NCBI GenBank assembly: GCA_040079795.1
Contig: JBEBJQ010000005.1
Location: forward strand, 1-64,000
Reading direction: 5' to 3'
Origin: SXIZ01 sp040079795
GTDB taxonomy: Bacteria; Pseudomonadota; Gammaproteobacteria; Methylococcales; Methylomonadaceae
Length of the DNA: 64,000 bases
The notes under the pieces are model-generated. The model saw only the letters and a list, made by a program, of their open reading frames with translations. It searched no databases and had not been told where the DNA came from. The position numbers and the translations under genes were made by a program. This document shows, in pieces, positions 1 through 9,343 of the stretch. Position 1 is the first letter of the stretch. Each line of letters starts with the position of its first letter.

Positions 1-123
1 ATTCGGCAGGCTGTGTTTGAATATATCGAAACGGATTACAATCCCGCCAGGTTACATTCTTCCAATAGCTTCCAAAGCCCGATAGAATTTGAAGACAATT
101 TTAAACAGTCTCTCGCTTCTTGA
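1..123 (+). pseudogene. IS3-family transposase (orfB), C-terminal end, cut by window edge
   Basis: Frame 1 reads 40 residues from the window edge to a TGA, including EYIETDYN and ARLHSS followed by SPIEFE. This pattern (YxxxYNxxRxHSxxxxxSPxxFE) is the hallmark C-terminus of IS3-type DDE integrases. Only this end is visible, so whether the full copy is intact cannot be judged. A stretch ending in CA at about position 150 could be the right terminal repeat, but its partner lies outside the window. Confidence 0.75.
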
Positions 124-560
124 TTTGTCCGTTTTTGATGGTGGGGATCACTATTCGCGGGGTAGATCAACCCGCACATAAATCTTTATCAAACACAGCA
201 GAACTTCGGTAAGATTTCTGTGATAAAGTTCACAATTTGTCGCCCCTCCAAAGAAGTTATTTTCTTATTTCATTTATACTCTTATCCAAGAGAAAATGGG
301 AGTGCATCTTTAATAAGTTTTAAAGGGAAATTAAGGTGGTGTTTAGCCGTTGCTCTATGCTGCGCTTTTTGATAGCGGCTGAGATAGGGGGTTAAGATGA
401 AATTTATTGCAGTTTTTCAGGATAAGTTTTGAAAAGTGATATTTGTTAATGCGTTGTATATTAAGCGGTAGATCATGATGGTTAAGAATATTTTACGCTA
501 TACGTTACCTTTAACTTCTTGTTATAACTATATAAATTCTATTGATGGTATATATTAAAA
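124..560. other. Intergenic region between IS3 end and sugar transferase
   Basis: AT-rich stretch of 437 bases with no convincing gene. The first 25-30 bases may be the right end of the IS3 element. A tiny ATG frame near 397 (11 codons) follows a G-rich run but has no other support. The region probably holds the promoter of the sugar transferase gene at 561; I cannot identify clear -35/-10 boxes. Confidence 0.4.
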
Positions 561-1952
561 ATGACACTTAAGATTTTTAGTCATCATATTTCATGGATGT
601 ATTTATTATTATTTGTTGTGGAGCTGTTGGTTTTTTTTGCCAGCATGTTTTTTGCAGATCAAATAAGGTTTATGTTCTCTCCGAATTGGTATGCTCAGGA
701 ATTTGTTTTATTTAACAGTTTGTTTTTTGCGGTAATGCTTTCTTGTGCTGCTTTTGGACTAGGTTTATATAGACGCAGCCTTTCCTGGAGTGAGCGTGGG
801 TTATTGACTCGCGTTGTTGTTTCGTTTGTTGCGGCGCTCTGTTTGTTAAGCTTTTTTCTACTGTTTATCCCAGATTTTACGATTTCTAAAAGTGTCTTGG
901 CCATTGCTTTATGTTGCGCTTTTTTGGGCATGTTGGTTACCCGCTTTTGTTTTTATAAATTAACTAAAAACAATATTTTCATTAAAAATATTTTGGTTAT
1001 CGGTAGTGGAGGGGCGGCACAAAAAATAATCGATAGTAATGCGGGTTACATCCACAGAGGCTTTAAAGTTGTAGGATGCATAGTTTTGCCGGGTGAGCAT
1101 CCAGTAGTAGACCCTGCTATGATTATGGATGGGTCAAGGGGGATTTTAGAGCTTATTACTGATTACGACATTGACGAAATAGTGGTTGTTACGGACGATA
1201 GGCGTGGCGTCTTACCGATTAAAGCCTTATTGGATTGCCAAATGGCTGGTGTGACAATTTTGGATTTACGGTCTTTTTATGAACGTGAAAAGGCATTGAT
1301 CTATTTGGAAAATCTGGTACCTAGTTGGTTTGTGTTTTCAGAAGGATTTGTTAAAGGCGGGGCTCGAGCTGTATTTAAGCGCTTTTTTGATGTGTTAGCC
1401 AGTTTGATTTTGTTATTGTTGACGTGGCCGGTCATGTTGTTGACCATGCTGGCAATTTGGATGGAAAGTGGTTTTAGTGGGCCTGTTTTTTATAAACAAA
1501 AACGTGTGGGTGAACAAAATAAAACCTTTGATGTCATTAAATTTAGAAGTATGCGTCTGGATGCCGAGAAAAATGGGGCGCAATGGGCTCAGGAAGATGA
1601 TGATAGGATCACCCGTGTGGGGCATTTTATTCGAAAATATCGTATCGACGAATTGCCACAAATACTTAATGTCTTAAATGGTGATATGAGTTTTGTGGGG
1701 CCACGCCCAGAACGGCCTGAATTTGTTAAACAATTCAACTCATCTATTCCATTTTACAGTGAGCGGCATCGTGTAAAACCGGGCATTACCGGGTGGGCGC
1801 AATTGTGTTATCCGTACGGGGCGAATGAATATGATGCGTTGCAGAAACTGCAATATGATTTATATTATGTAAAAAATCTCAGTATTTTCTTAGACTTAAC
1901 TATTATAATCCACACAGTTGAGATTGTTTTATGGGGCAAAGGCAGCCGATAA
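561..1952 (+). CDS. Polyprenyl glycosylphosphotransferase (PEP-CTERM-type sugar transferase)
   Basis: A 463-residue membrane enzyme expected to transfer a sugar-1-phosphate from a nucleotide sugar to undecaprenyl phosphate, the first step of exopolysaccharide repeat-unit assembly. The N-terminal third has several hydrophobic helices (about residues 12-32, 50-70, 85-105, 112-130), then a Rossmann-like region with VIGSGGAAQ. A further membrane segment near 275-300 leads into the bacterial sugar-transferase domain with KQKRVGE, KFRSM, RIDELPQ and GDMSFVGPRPERP. The DAEKNGAQWA stretch is typical of the PEP-CTERM-associated subfamily (TIGR03013). No other EPS or exosortase gene is next to it; lipA is convergent 15 bases downstream. 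Confidence 0.9.
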   Translation: MTLKIFSHHISWMYLLLFVVELLVFFASMFFADQIRFMFSPNWYAQEFVLFNSLFFAVMLSCAAFGLGLYRRSLSWSERGLLTRVVVSFVAALCLLSFFLLFIPDFTISKSVLAIALCCAFLGMLVTRFCFYKLTKNNIFIKNILVIGSGGAAQKIIDSNAGYIHRGFKVVGCIVLPGEHPVVDPAMIMDGSRGILELITDYDIDEIVVVTDDRRGVLPIKALLDCQMAGVTILDLRSFYEREKALIYLENLVPSWFVFSEGFVKGGARAVFKRFFDVLASLILLLLTWPVMLLTMLAIWMESGFSGPVFYKQKRVGEQNKTFDVIKFRSMRLDAEKNGAQWAQEDDDRITRVGHFIRKYRIDELPQILNVLNGDMSFVGPRPERPEFVKQFNSSIPFYSERHRVKPGITGWAQLCYPYGANEYDALQKLQYDLYYVKNLSIFLDLTIIIHTVEIVLWGKGSR

Positions 1953-1967
1953 TTTATTTTACCCTTA

Positions 1968-2930
1968 CTATGCAGTAATTAAGTTTTTCGCCTGTTGATC
2001 GGCGTGATAAGAAGAACGCACTAAAGGTGCGCTCGCAATCTGTTTAAACCCAATTTCTTTTGCCATAACAGCATATTCGTCAAATTGTTGTGGGGTAATA
2101 TATTCCTTTACCGGCAAATGGGCCTTACTCGGCTGTAGATATTGGCCGAGGGTAAGCATGGAGCAACCATGTCCTACCAGGTCGCGCATTACTTGTTCCA
2201 CTTCTACTTGCGTTTCCCCCACACCTAGCATTAAGCCTGATTTTGTCGGTATTTTTGGCTGGACTGTTTGATGGTGTTGTAATAATTGCAGTGATCCAAA
2301 ATAATCGGCGCCGGGCCGAACTTGTTTATACAGGCTGGGCACGGTTTCAAGGTTATGATTAAAGACATCGCAAGGCTGTTCGGCAAGTTTACTCACAGCT
2401 AAAGCCGTGCGCCCCCGAAAATCGGGGACGAGTATTTCGATACGGGTAGTGGGCGTTTGGGCACGTATTGCGGAAATGCAAGCTGCAAAGTGACTAGCGC
2501 CACCATCCTTTAAATCATCCCGGTTAACGGAAGTTATTACGACATATTTCAGCTGCATTAGCGTGATGCTGTTGGCTAAGTTTGCGGGCTCGTCAGTATC
2601 TAAAGCTAATGGTTTGCCATGGGCAACATCACAAAAAGGACAGCGGCGGGTGCATAAATCACCCATAATCATGAAGGTTGCGGTACCCTGGCTAAAACAT
2701 TCGCCTAAATTTGGGCACGCGGCTTCCTCGCAGACTGTATGCAGTCTATGTTCTCGCAGAGTTCGCTTGATGCGGGTAATTTCATCATTGGCAGTCAGTT
2801 TGATGCGGATCCAGTCGGGTTTGCGTAAGGGGGTATCGGTGCTTTCGACTTTGATAGGGATTTTTGATAACTTATCAGCATCCCGTTGATGTGAATGGGG
2901 CGTTGCGCGTGAAGGGGCTTCCAGGCTCAT
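1968..2930 (-). CDS. lipA: Lipoyl synthase
   Basis: Radical-SAM enzyme that inserts two sulfur atoms into octanoyl groups on lipoyl domains. The 320-residue protein shows the auxiliary cluster motif CEEAACPNLGEC and the radical-SAM cluster motif CTRRCPFC. It continues with the expected VITSVNRDDLKDGG and LMLGVGET segments. The ATG overlaps the TGA of lipB as ATGA (2927-2930), so the two genes are translationally coupled in the order lipB-lipA. Length and motifs are normal for the family. Confidence 0.97.
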   Translation of the reverse strand: MSLEAPSRATPHSHQRDADKLSKIPIKVESTDTPLRKPDWIRIKLTANDEITRIKRTLREHRLHTVCEEAACPNLGECFSQGTATFMIMGDLCTRRCPFCDVAHGKPLALDTDEPANLANSITLMQLKYVVITSVNRDDLKDGGASHFAACISAIRAQTPTTRIEILVPDFRGRTALAVSKLAEQPCDVFNHNLETVPSLYKQVRPGADYFGSLQLLQHHQTVQPKIPTKSGLMLGVGETQVEVEQVMRDLVGHGCSMLTLGQYLQPSKAHLPVKEYITPQQFDEYAVMAKEIGFKQIASAPLVRSSYHADQQAKNLITA

Positions 2931-3544
2931 GATAATTTCTCGGTGATTGCGTGAATGATAGGGATAGCTAGTTCGTAGGTTTTAATGTGCACGCCCAGGT
3001 CAGCCAGCTGGGTCACTTCAAGGCCGGGAAAACCACAGGGATTAATGTGGTTAAAAGGGCTTAAATCCATGGCATTATTTAAACTTAAGCCATGATAGCA
3101 GCGGCCTTGTTTTACGCGCAAACCGATGGAACCGATTTTTTTGCCGGCGATGTAGACTCCTGGCGCTTCTGGCTTTGCTGTGCCGTATAAACCATATTGC
3201 GCCAAAGTAGTTAGCATCGCGGTTTCGAGTAAGGTGACCAGTTGCCTGACATTCAGGTTTAAGCGCTGAATATCCAATAAGCAATACACCACTAATTGCC
3301 CTGGACCATGATAAGTTACCTGCCCGCCACGGTCGGTTTGAACCACAGGAATTTGTTGAACGTCTAACAGATGCTCCCGCTGGGCACTTAATCCTAAGGT
3401 ATAAACCGGCGGGTGTTCAACAATCCAGAGTTGATCAGGGCTTTGGTTATTGCGTTGCTGCGTATAGTCCTGCATCGCGTGCCAAGTTGCAGAATAATCT
3501 TGTTTGCCTAAGTCCTGAATGTTTATAGGTTGCTGTCTTCTCAT
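2927..3544 (-). CDS. lipB: Octanoyl-ACP:protein octanoyltransferase
   Basis: Moves the octanoyl group from acyl carrier protein to lipoyl domains, supplying the substrate of LipA, encoded immediately downstream with a 4-base overlap. The 205-residue protein has the family signature RGGQVTYHGPGQLV, the lysine region AGKKIGSIG, and the cysteine region INPCGFPG that holds the acyl-accepting thiol. Starts at ATG 3544 and is of normal length. It is likely first in a lipB-lipA operon. Confidence 0.97.
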   Translation of the reverse strand: MRRQQPINIQDLGKQDYSATWHAMQDYTQQRNNQSPDQLWIVEHPPVYTLGLSAQREHLLDVQQIPVVQTDRGGQVTYHGPGQLVVYCLLDIQRLNLNVRQLVTLLETAMLTTLAQYGLYGTAKPEAPGVYIAGKKIGSIGLRVKQGRCYHGLSLNNAMDLSPFNHINPCGFPGLEVTQLADLGVHIKTYELAIPIIHAITEKLS

Positions 3545-3579
3545 TACAGTTGTCGCGTGACCTATAGAAATCAGGATAA

Positions 3580-4314
3580 TTAAGTTTTAACGAATAGATT
3601 TTTGAACATTAACCAAGCAAACTTTGAGTTAGTAACAAAATATCTTTTCCACATGCGCCTGGGTTCTTGAATAACGCGGTACAGCCATTCCAAGCCTGAT
3701 TTTTGCATCCATAGGGGTGCGCGTTTTACTTTCCCTGCTATCACATCAAATGTGCCACCTACACCCATAACAAAATCAACACCTAATTTATCCTGCCACT
3801 TGTTAATGAGGTTTTCTTTTTTTGGGGAGGTAATTGCTACAAAGAGTAGTTTTGCGCCTGATTGGCCAATTTTATTGACGATGAGTTCTTCCTCGTCCCA
3901 AAAATAGCCATGATGAAATCCCGCAATTTTTAGACCTGGGTAGCGGGTTTCAGCAATCTGGGCAGTTTTTGCAACAATGTCTGCTTCGGCGCCCAACAAA
4001 AATATCGGGAAGCCATTTTTTGCACTTAAGCCTAATAAACGGTGGAATAAGTCTACACCAGCCACACGCTCGGGGATTTCATAACCCAGAATACGCGCAC
4101 CTAGCACCACCCCCATGCCATCAATATTAATTATGTCACAGGCTGTAATTGATTGTGCTAACTCCGTATCCGTTTGCATATGCACTAATTTAGCGACATT
4201 CACAACCACATGTTGGGTAAATTCGCCGTTTAAGATACGTTGTTCTATGTAAGCTACGGTTTCGTCCATGCTGGCCGAATCCATGGGGCAACCCATAAAG
4301 TTAATTCTTTGCAT
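3580..4314 (-). CDS. WecG/TagA/CpsF-family glycosyltransferase (GT26)
   Basis: A 244-residue glycosyltransferase predicted to add the second sugar to an undecaprenyl-linked intermediate in a surface polysaccharide. Family features are NIDGMGVVLGARILG, RVAGVDLF, and the central ITSPKKE...GVGGTFDVIAGKVKRAP block. The C-terminal basic/amphipathic segment (GLEWLYRVIQEPRRMWKRY) is the expected membrane-association region. It lies 35 bases upstream of lipB on the same strand but is functionally closer to the sugar transferase at 561. The exact acceptor and donor cannot be read from sequence. Confidence 0.9.
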   Translation of the reverse strand: MQRINFMGCPMDSASMDETVAYIEQRILNGEFTQHVVVNVAKLVHMQTDTELAQSITACDIINIDGMGVVLGARILGYEIPERVAGVDLFHRLLGLSAKNGFPIFLLGAEADIVAKTAQIAETRYPGLKIAGFHHGYFWDEEELIVNKIGQSGAKLLFVAITSPKKENLINKWQDKLGVDFVMGVGGTFDVIAGKVKRAPLWMQKSGLEWLYRVIQEPRRMWKRYFVTNSKFAWLMFKNLFVKT

Positions 4315-4676
4315 CAGGATTTAGTTGATAAGGGGTGGTTATAAAATGTGGAAGTAAAATTACAGCCTGCTTGCACCAAGCGGGTATTATTAATTGTTAT
4401 AGTCATTAATGTATTTTTTATAGCTAAACAGTTTTCTTATAGTTGTATAACTTTGCATTATAGCCTAAGCAATCAATATGTATAGAAAACCAAGGTTTGC
4501 TTTTTGCGGCGGGCAACAGCTGATCGCATAACCGGAGATTAATGTTAATGGCTTGGGCTCTGGTTTGTTATAAAGCAATGACTGATATAAGCATATCGGA
4601 TTTTGCCGTAAAGCTTAGCTAAATCTAACGTAGAAAAATGCTGTGTATAAAATGACTTGGGTAATTGTAGATACCG
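4315..4676. other. Intergenic, no gene seen
   Basis: 362 bases, AT-rich, with no reading frame of coding character on either strand and no strong hairpin. It should contain the promoter for the leftward glycosyltransferase-lipB-lipA group, but no specific boxes are called. Confidence 0.4.
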
Positions 4677-5441
4677 CTAAAACTGCCCGTTGTTTAAACT
4701 TTGTCGTTGCCGCTGCAAAATTAGGATAGCCAAACCTAAAGCCATTAACATCAGCAGGCTACCGAGTAAACAGGCTAACCCTGCCAGCACATGGTCGTAC
4801 TTTAATAACCCTGATTCATCCAGTAAGTAATTCCAGTCATGAAAACCATACGGGGCTGAATGACCAAAATTTCCTCCGAGTAAAGGCATTTCACCTGCGC
4901 GGGCATCATTCACATAGGGCGCAATATCCAGAAAATTCTCCCCGAACCACCACATCGCTACAGTAGCACCGAATGGGTCACGGGTTTTAGTTAACAAGGT
5001 AAACATACAGATTAGCGGCATTAGTAATTGCCCTAATGTGCCGCCCAAGGAGGTAATGAATTGCCCAAAAGGTCTAAAGACAATATGCCCCGCCTCGTGA
5101 AAGGGAAAGTTAACCAGATGTAGCCAGGATTCATTAATAGCCTGGCTATTCATTCCCTTAACAATCAACCAACAACTCCAGAGGCTTAAACCCAATAACA
5201 ATACGCAACGACCGATAAAATAACCCTGACTGTTTTGGTACACATCGTCGTACAGCCAATTTAAAACAAATTGCTTTTCCTGAGGCGTGTTGTAAGTGAT
5301 GATGGCATCAGAAACACTTCCATGCTCCGCGTTTTTTAACGGATGATATTTAAAATATTTGGCGAATACGATGCCACAAGCAGGACATATTTCTTGCGGT
5401 GTAAACAGCTTATGTTGACATTTAGGGCATACGCTAAGCAT
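4677..5441 (-). CDS. Zinc-ribbon membrane protein with HEAGH motif, possible integral-membrane metallopeptidase
   Basis: A 254-residue protein not recognised as a named family. The N-terminus is a zinc ribbon with CPKCQHK and CPACGIVF (two CxxC pairs, residues about 5-24). Then come a membrane helix (about 75-95), a HEAGH sequence near residue 117, further hydrophobic segments (about 132-150) and a C-terminal helix (about 218-242). HExxH next to membrane helices resembles M50-type intramembrane peptidases. The second metal-ligand motif of that family (NxxPxxPLDGG) is not visible, so catalysis is uncertain. It lies downstream of pgaBCD on the same strand. Confidence 0.7.
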   Translation of the reverse strand: MLSVCPKCQHKLFTPQEICPACGIVFAKYFKYHPLKNAEHGSVSDAIITYNTPQEKQFVLNWLYDDVYQNSQGYFIGRCVLLLGLSLWSCWLIVKGMNSQAINESWLHLVNFPFHEAGHIVFRPFGQFITSLGGTLGQLLMPLICMFTLLTKTRDPFGATVAMWWFGENFLDIAPYVNDARAGEMPLLGGNFGHSAPYGFHDWNYLLDESGLLKYDHVLAGLACLLGSLLMLMALGLAILILQRQRQSLNNGQF

Positions 5442-5498
5442 ATTTTTTCTTATTTAAAAGAACCCCTGCACCTATAAATAATACGGGTGCATGTTCGT

Positions 5499-5936
5499 TT
5501 ACCCACTTTTTATTCCCGTAATATGTCCGTCATCATCAAAACTAACTGTAACTACTTTGGCTAGCCTACCTTTTGCTAATTGGCTTGCGCTTATATGAAA
5601 AGCCTCACATAGTTTTTGATCATCAAGCTGTACCTTTTGTGGGGGTAATATAAGGACTTTATGCCATGACGTAAATAGTGTCCAAAAAAACCAAAACACT
5701 GCAATGCCTGCGATAATGCCGCCGTACATTTGCAGTAACTCCAACAGGGTTTTGTAACCACCGAACCAGCGGATTTCAGCTGACAGGCTTTTAACACCCA
5801 GTAACCAGCCACCTAGGGTAAATAGCGGCAACAAAAAATACACCCACAACAGCCAACTTAGCACCGTAATGCAAAACGAAGCTATTTTTTGCTGTCGAGT
5901 TTGCAGGTGCGGTTTGTTGATGATTAACGCCCTCAT
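5499..5936 (-). CDS. pgaD: PgaD-like poly-beta-1,6-GlcNAc synthesis membrane protein
   Basis: A 145-residue protein with two membrane helices (about 22-45 and 70-92) and a soluble C-terminal tail, the usual PgaD layout. PgaD supports the PgaC synthase in the inner membrane and takes part in c-di-GMP-dependent activation. Its ATG overlaps the end of pgaC by 4 bases, as expected for an operon. Sequence conservation in this family is low, so the call rests on size, topology and position. Confidence 0.82.
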   Translation of the reverse strand: MRALIINKPHLQTRQQKIASFCITVLSWLLWVYFLLPLFTLGGWLLGVKSLSAEIRWFGGYKTLLELLQMYGGIIAGIAVFWFFWTLFTSWHKVLILPPQKVQLDDQKLCEAFHISASQLAKGRLAKVVTVSFDDDGHITGIKSG

Positions 5937-7279
5937 TCCTTGTTTAACCCTCTATCTATAGTTACCCAAAGTGCCCGCTGCCCGCGTTTTTTTCGTACTG
6001 CTTTGATAAGGCCATTGACGGCGGTTCCGATGTTGATTAACCAATATACAATCGGGTACCAAATCATCCAGTAATAATATTTTTCACCTGTACGTTGTTC
6101 GTAACGCGAATCAATGCCCAAACTGACGGCGAATTGAAATAAGCAGGTAATGCACAAAAGCATGCTGGTCCATTGCGGTGCTAAATCGCCTAGGGTTTCC
6201 TTGTGTTCATTTAGTAAAGCTTGAATAGGTGTTAACAATAGCAATAAAATCACAGTAAATGACCATAATAAACTGATGCAGCATTCTAGATACAGTGGCC
6301 ACATTCTCAGTGCGCGGCGTTTAAATAGGGACGTGAAATAACGCAACATGACCTCAACACCGCCTTGCGCCCAGCGGCTTCGTTGTTTCCATAATCCATT
6401 CAGGGTTTCTGGCATCAGCACCCAGCACAAAGCGTTGGTTTCAAAAGGAATCGTCCAGCCGGCTAGTTGCAATTTCCAACTGATATCAATGTCCTCAGTG
6501 ATCATATCGGGGCTCCAGTAGCCGACATCGTGTAGCGCGGATTTACGGAAGGCAGCAATTACACCGGAAATGGTAAAAATGCGTCCGTAAGTACGTTGCG
6601 CCCGTTTGATCATGCCAACAATGGCAGAAAATTCACCCACTTGAATCTTACCCAGTAGCGTTGACCGGTTACGGATACGCGGATTGCCGGTGACGGCACC
6701 GACGTTAGGGTGGTCGATAAAATGACGTACCATCCAGGCTGTGGCATTGCGATCCAATAAGGCATCGCCGTCGATACAAATCAGGTACTCACTGTTGGCC
6801 ATTAATGTGGCTGCGCGAAGACCTACGGCTTTACCCTGGTTGGTCGCCAGATTGACTATCCGCAACTTTTCATGTTTTTGGGCGAGTTCCTTCAGGATAT
6901 TAAGGGTGTTATCTTTGCTGCCGTCGTTTACTGCAATGATTTCGAAATAGGGATAATTTTGCTTTAGGAGATATTCAATGGTTTCCCGGACATTTTCACC
7001 TTCGTTGTAGCAGGGTATCAGAATTGAAACCGGCGGATATTCAGCAAGGGCTGGCGGCCCTTTCGCAAAGTCTTTGACTTTTAACTCCCAGCGGATAAAG
7101 TAAATAACCCCACCGATCATCCACACGTAGGCCATTAACAAAGGATAATAAAATACAAAGCGTGAGATAAACTCATCAAAATGTTGCCAGGATATTTCCT
7201 CAAACCATTCCTGCCAAAGTAAGAATATATCAATCAGGTGCTGAATAAGCGGATGTGCTAACAGTTGCTCCATAATCAA
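5933..7279 (-). CDS. pgaC: Poly-beta-1,6-N-acetyl-D-glucosamine synthase
   Basis: Family 2 processive glycosyltransferase (448 residues) that polymerises UDP-GlcNAc at the inner membrane. Visible features are an N-terminal helix (about 45-65), the nucleotide-binding start VSILIPCYNEG, VNDGSKDNT, the DxD-type CIDGDALLD, TEDIDISW, and the QRSRW product-binding motif, then C-terminal helices. It lies between pgaB (3-base gap) and pgaD (overlap). All catalytic motifs are present. Confidence 0.95.
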   Translation of the reverse strand: MIMEQLLAHPLIQHLIDIFLLWQEWFEEISWQHFDEFISRFVFYYPLLMAYVWMIGGVIYFIRWELKVKDFAKGPPALAEYPPVSILIPCYNEGENVRETIEYLLKQNYPYFEIIAVNDGSKDNTLNILKELAQKHEKLRIVNLATNQGKAVGLRAATLMANSEYLICIDGDALLDRNATAWMVRHFIDHPNVGAVTGNPRIRNRSTLLGKIQVGEFSAIVGMIKRAQRTYGRIFTISGVIAAFRKSALHDVGYWSPDMITEDIDISWKLQLAGWTIPFETNALCWVLMPETLNGLWKQRSRWAQGGVEVMLRYFTSLFKRRALRMWPLYLECCISLLWSFTVILLLLLTPIQALLNEHKETLGDLAPQWTSMLLCITCLFQFAVSLGIDSRYEQRTGEKYYYWMIWYPIVYWLINIGTAVNGLIKAVRKKRGQRALWVTIDRGLNKE

Positions 7280-7282
7280 TAC

Positions 7283-9214
7283 TTAATTATCTGTGACCAC
7301 AACAGGGAAATGTTTTTGCAACGCCTCTAAATCCGGCTGATTCTGGAAAACATTATCAGGATAATAACCAATATGAATTGCACCCTGTTTTTTCAGGAGT
7401 TCAAGTTGGCCGATAAAGGTTTTGGTCGGGATAGCTTGTTGCTTTGCCCAATCGATAGATTGCAATTCGAAAACCATTTTTTTCAAGCCATTGGGATATT
7501 GTGCGGTTTTCTTTACCAGCTCACGTAACCATTGCTCAGGATTTTCGGCTTTTTCCATAAACGGCATTGCTTCAATTGCAACATAATCATAGTGTTGTAA
7601 AAAAGTGTCAAATGATTGTGCATACCATTCTTCACTGTAGGGTTTGAGTAAGGGCAAAGCGTATAAATTACGCGCGGTTTTTATTGAAGGCCGGTAGTAT
7701 CTGACCTTATCAGTCAGCTCATCGGTAAACTCGGCTAATAACTGGGTTTTATGTTGCGCCCATTTTAAGCGCAGCTCACTGGATTGGTGGATTTTTTCAA
7801 AGTCTAGCGGCAGGTTCCAGACCTGGTGACTAAAGTCCATCGCCAGTTCTGAGACATCTTCGTAATCCGATAAGATGCCGTCATCGTGAAATAACAGTCC
7901 ATCAAAACTACAGTATTTGGCTAAATCTTCATAAATTTCGCTGATATATTGCCGCACTTCAGGATTGAACGGTGATAGCCGGGTGTAGACATGCCTGGAC
8001 AGTTGCGGTTTGCCTTCGCGCCATTCTTTGACATACCATTTGAGCGGTACATCGGTTTTGTAGGCCATAATCGGCATCCAGGCATACACATTCACTTTGG
8101 CGCGGGTTTTTAACTGCCAGGCAACACGGTTAAATAAATCCCTGCGTACCGGTAAATGGCGATTAGGAAAATAGACTTCATCAGCATTACCGTCCCCATC
8201 GGGATCAGCATACGCTTGCAGATAAACCGTGTTAGCATGACTGTCAAGAACGCGTTCAACCACCGCATCCAGATTCCGCTCAGTTTGCTTTTCATCGGGA
8301 TCGTAAATATAGTCCATATCCATGTGGATAACCCGCAAGGCTCTGGATAAACGCTGTTTGGTAACAATCTGGCTAAATTGTGTGGCATCGGGGTTACCAT
8401 CAATAATCAAGCGTTTTATCGCCGACAAATCAGCCAAGGTATTTTGACCGTCCCTTAATCCCATCGTTATCGTTAATCCGGCCATTTTTGCCGCATCCTC
8501 TGCGATCGCGTTATATTCTCCATAAGGCCAAACCATCACGCGCGGACGCACGCCTAGATTCTGAAAGATAAAATCCGCACTTTTTCCCATATGGTTAAAA
8601 ATACGCTGCCGGTAGGGCTCATCTTTTTCGTATTCTTCATATTCCTTATCGTAAAGTCGGCTGGTTACTGCGCTTTGTTCATTGCCTTGCGGATTAGACA
8701 TTATTCCGTGATGCAGGTCGTAGCTGTGCGAAGCAATTTCAACTAAACCGGAAGCAACAATCTCCCGTACCTGTGCCCAGGTCATTAAAGGTATTGTCGG
8801 CCGTTCTTCAGTGTGTTGTCCTTCCATCCACGAACCAACCAATGCAAGTGTTGCCGGATAATGATATTTTTTTAGTAAAGGAAAAACGCGGGTGTAAAAG
8901 CTTTGATAGCCGTCATCAAACGTTAACATTACCGCATGCTCAGGCAAGTTTTTAAGTCCAGCCGCGGAATCGACCAGATCTTGAACACTGATCACTCGAT
9001 AATGATTGCGCTTAAGCCAGACAAGATGTGCCGCAAAGTTTTTTTGGGATACTGCCTGCTTATCAGGCGGTTTTTGCGCTTTAAGATTTACTTTATTATC
9101 AACCATGTCATGGTAATTAATGACTAAAAAACGCTGGCTTGCAGGCTCTTGGGCGTAAAGCGTTGAGTAGGTAAATAATAGAATAAAAAACGTTAATACC
9201 CTTATGTTGTACAT
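7283..9214 (-). CDS. pgaB: Poly-beta-1,6-GlcNAc N-deacetylase
   Basis: A 643-residue periplasmic protein that partially deacetylates PNAG during export. A hydrophobic signal peptide (1-21) has no lipobox cysteine, unlike the E. coli lipoprotein form. The deacetylase domain carries NYHDMVD, LTFDDGYQSF (Asp100/Asp101) and ASHSYDLHHG. The C-terminal half is the glycoside-hydrolase-like PgaB domain, with YLQAYADPDGDGNADEVYFPNR and GLLFHDDG. It is the first gene of a pgaB-pgaC-pgaD run. The outer-membrane porin gene pgaA, usually upstream, is not adjacent. Confidence 0.95.
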   Translation of the reverse strand: MYNIRVLTFFILLFTYSTLYAQEPASQRFLVINYHDMVDNKVNLKAQKPPDKQAVSQKNFAAHLVWLKRNHYRVISVQDLVDSAAGLKNLPEHAVMLTFDDGYQSFYTRVFPLLKKYHYPATLALVGSWMEGQHTEERPTIPLMTWAQVREIVASGLVEIASHSYDLHHGIMSNPQGNEQSAVTSRLYDKEYEEYEKDEPYRQRIFNHMGKSADFIFQNLGVRPRVMVWPYGEYNAIAEDAAKMAGLTITMGLRDGQNTLADLSAIKRLIIDGNPDATQFSQIVTKQRLSRALRVIHMDMDYIYDPDEKQTERNLDAVVERVLDSHANTVYLQAYADPDGDGNADEVYFPNRHLPVRRDLFNRVAWQLKTRAKVNVYAWMPIMAYKTDVPLKWYVKEWREGKPQLSRHVYTRLSPFNPEVRQYISEIYEDLAKYCSFDGLLFHDDGILSDYEDVSELAMDFSHQVWNLPLDFEKIHQSSELRLKWAQHKTQLLAEFTDELTDKVRYYRPSIKTARNLYALPLLKPYSEEWYAQSFDTFLQHYDYVAIEAMPFMEKAENPEQWLRELVKKTAQYPNGLKKMVFELQSIDWAKQQAIPTKTFIGQLELLKKQGAIHIGYYPDNVFQNQPDLEALQKHFPVVVTDN

Positions 9215-9343
9215 AGTAAAAAATATTAGTGGACTGGCTGATGGCTATTGTACCAAGAGCTTCGGTAAGCGATGTCGCATTAACAACAAAAATGGATCAT
9301 TTCGTCGATCAAATTTACCAACCCTTTAATGTTAGTGGGTTAA

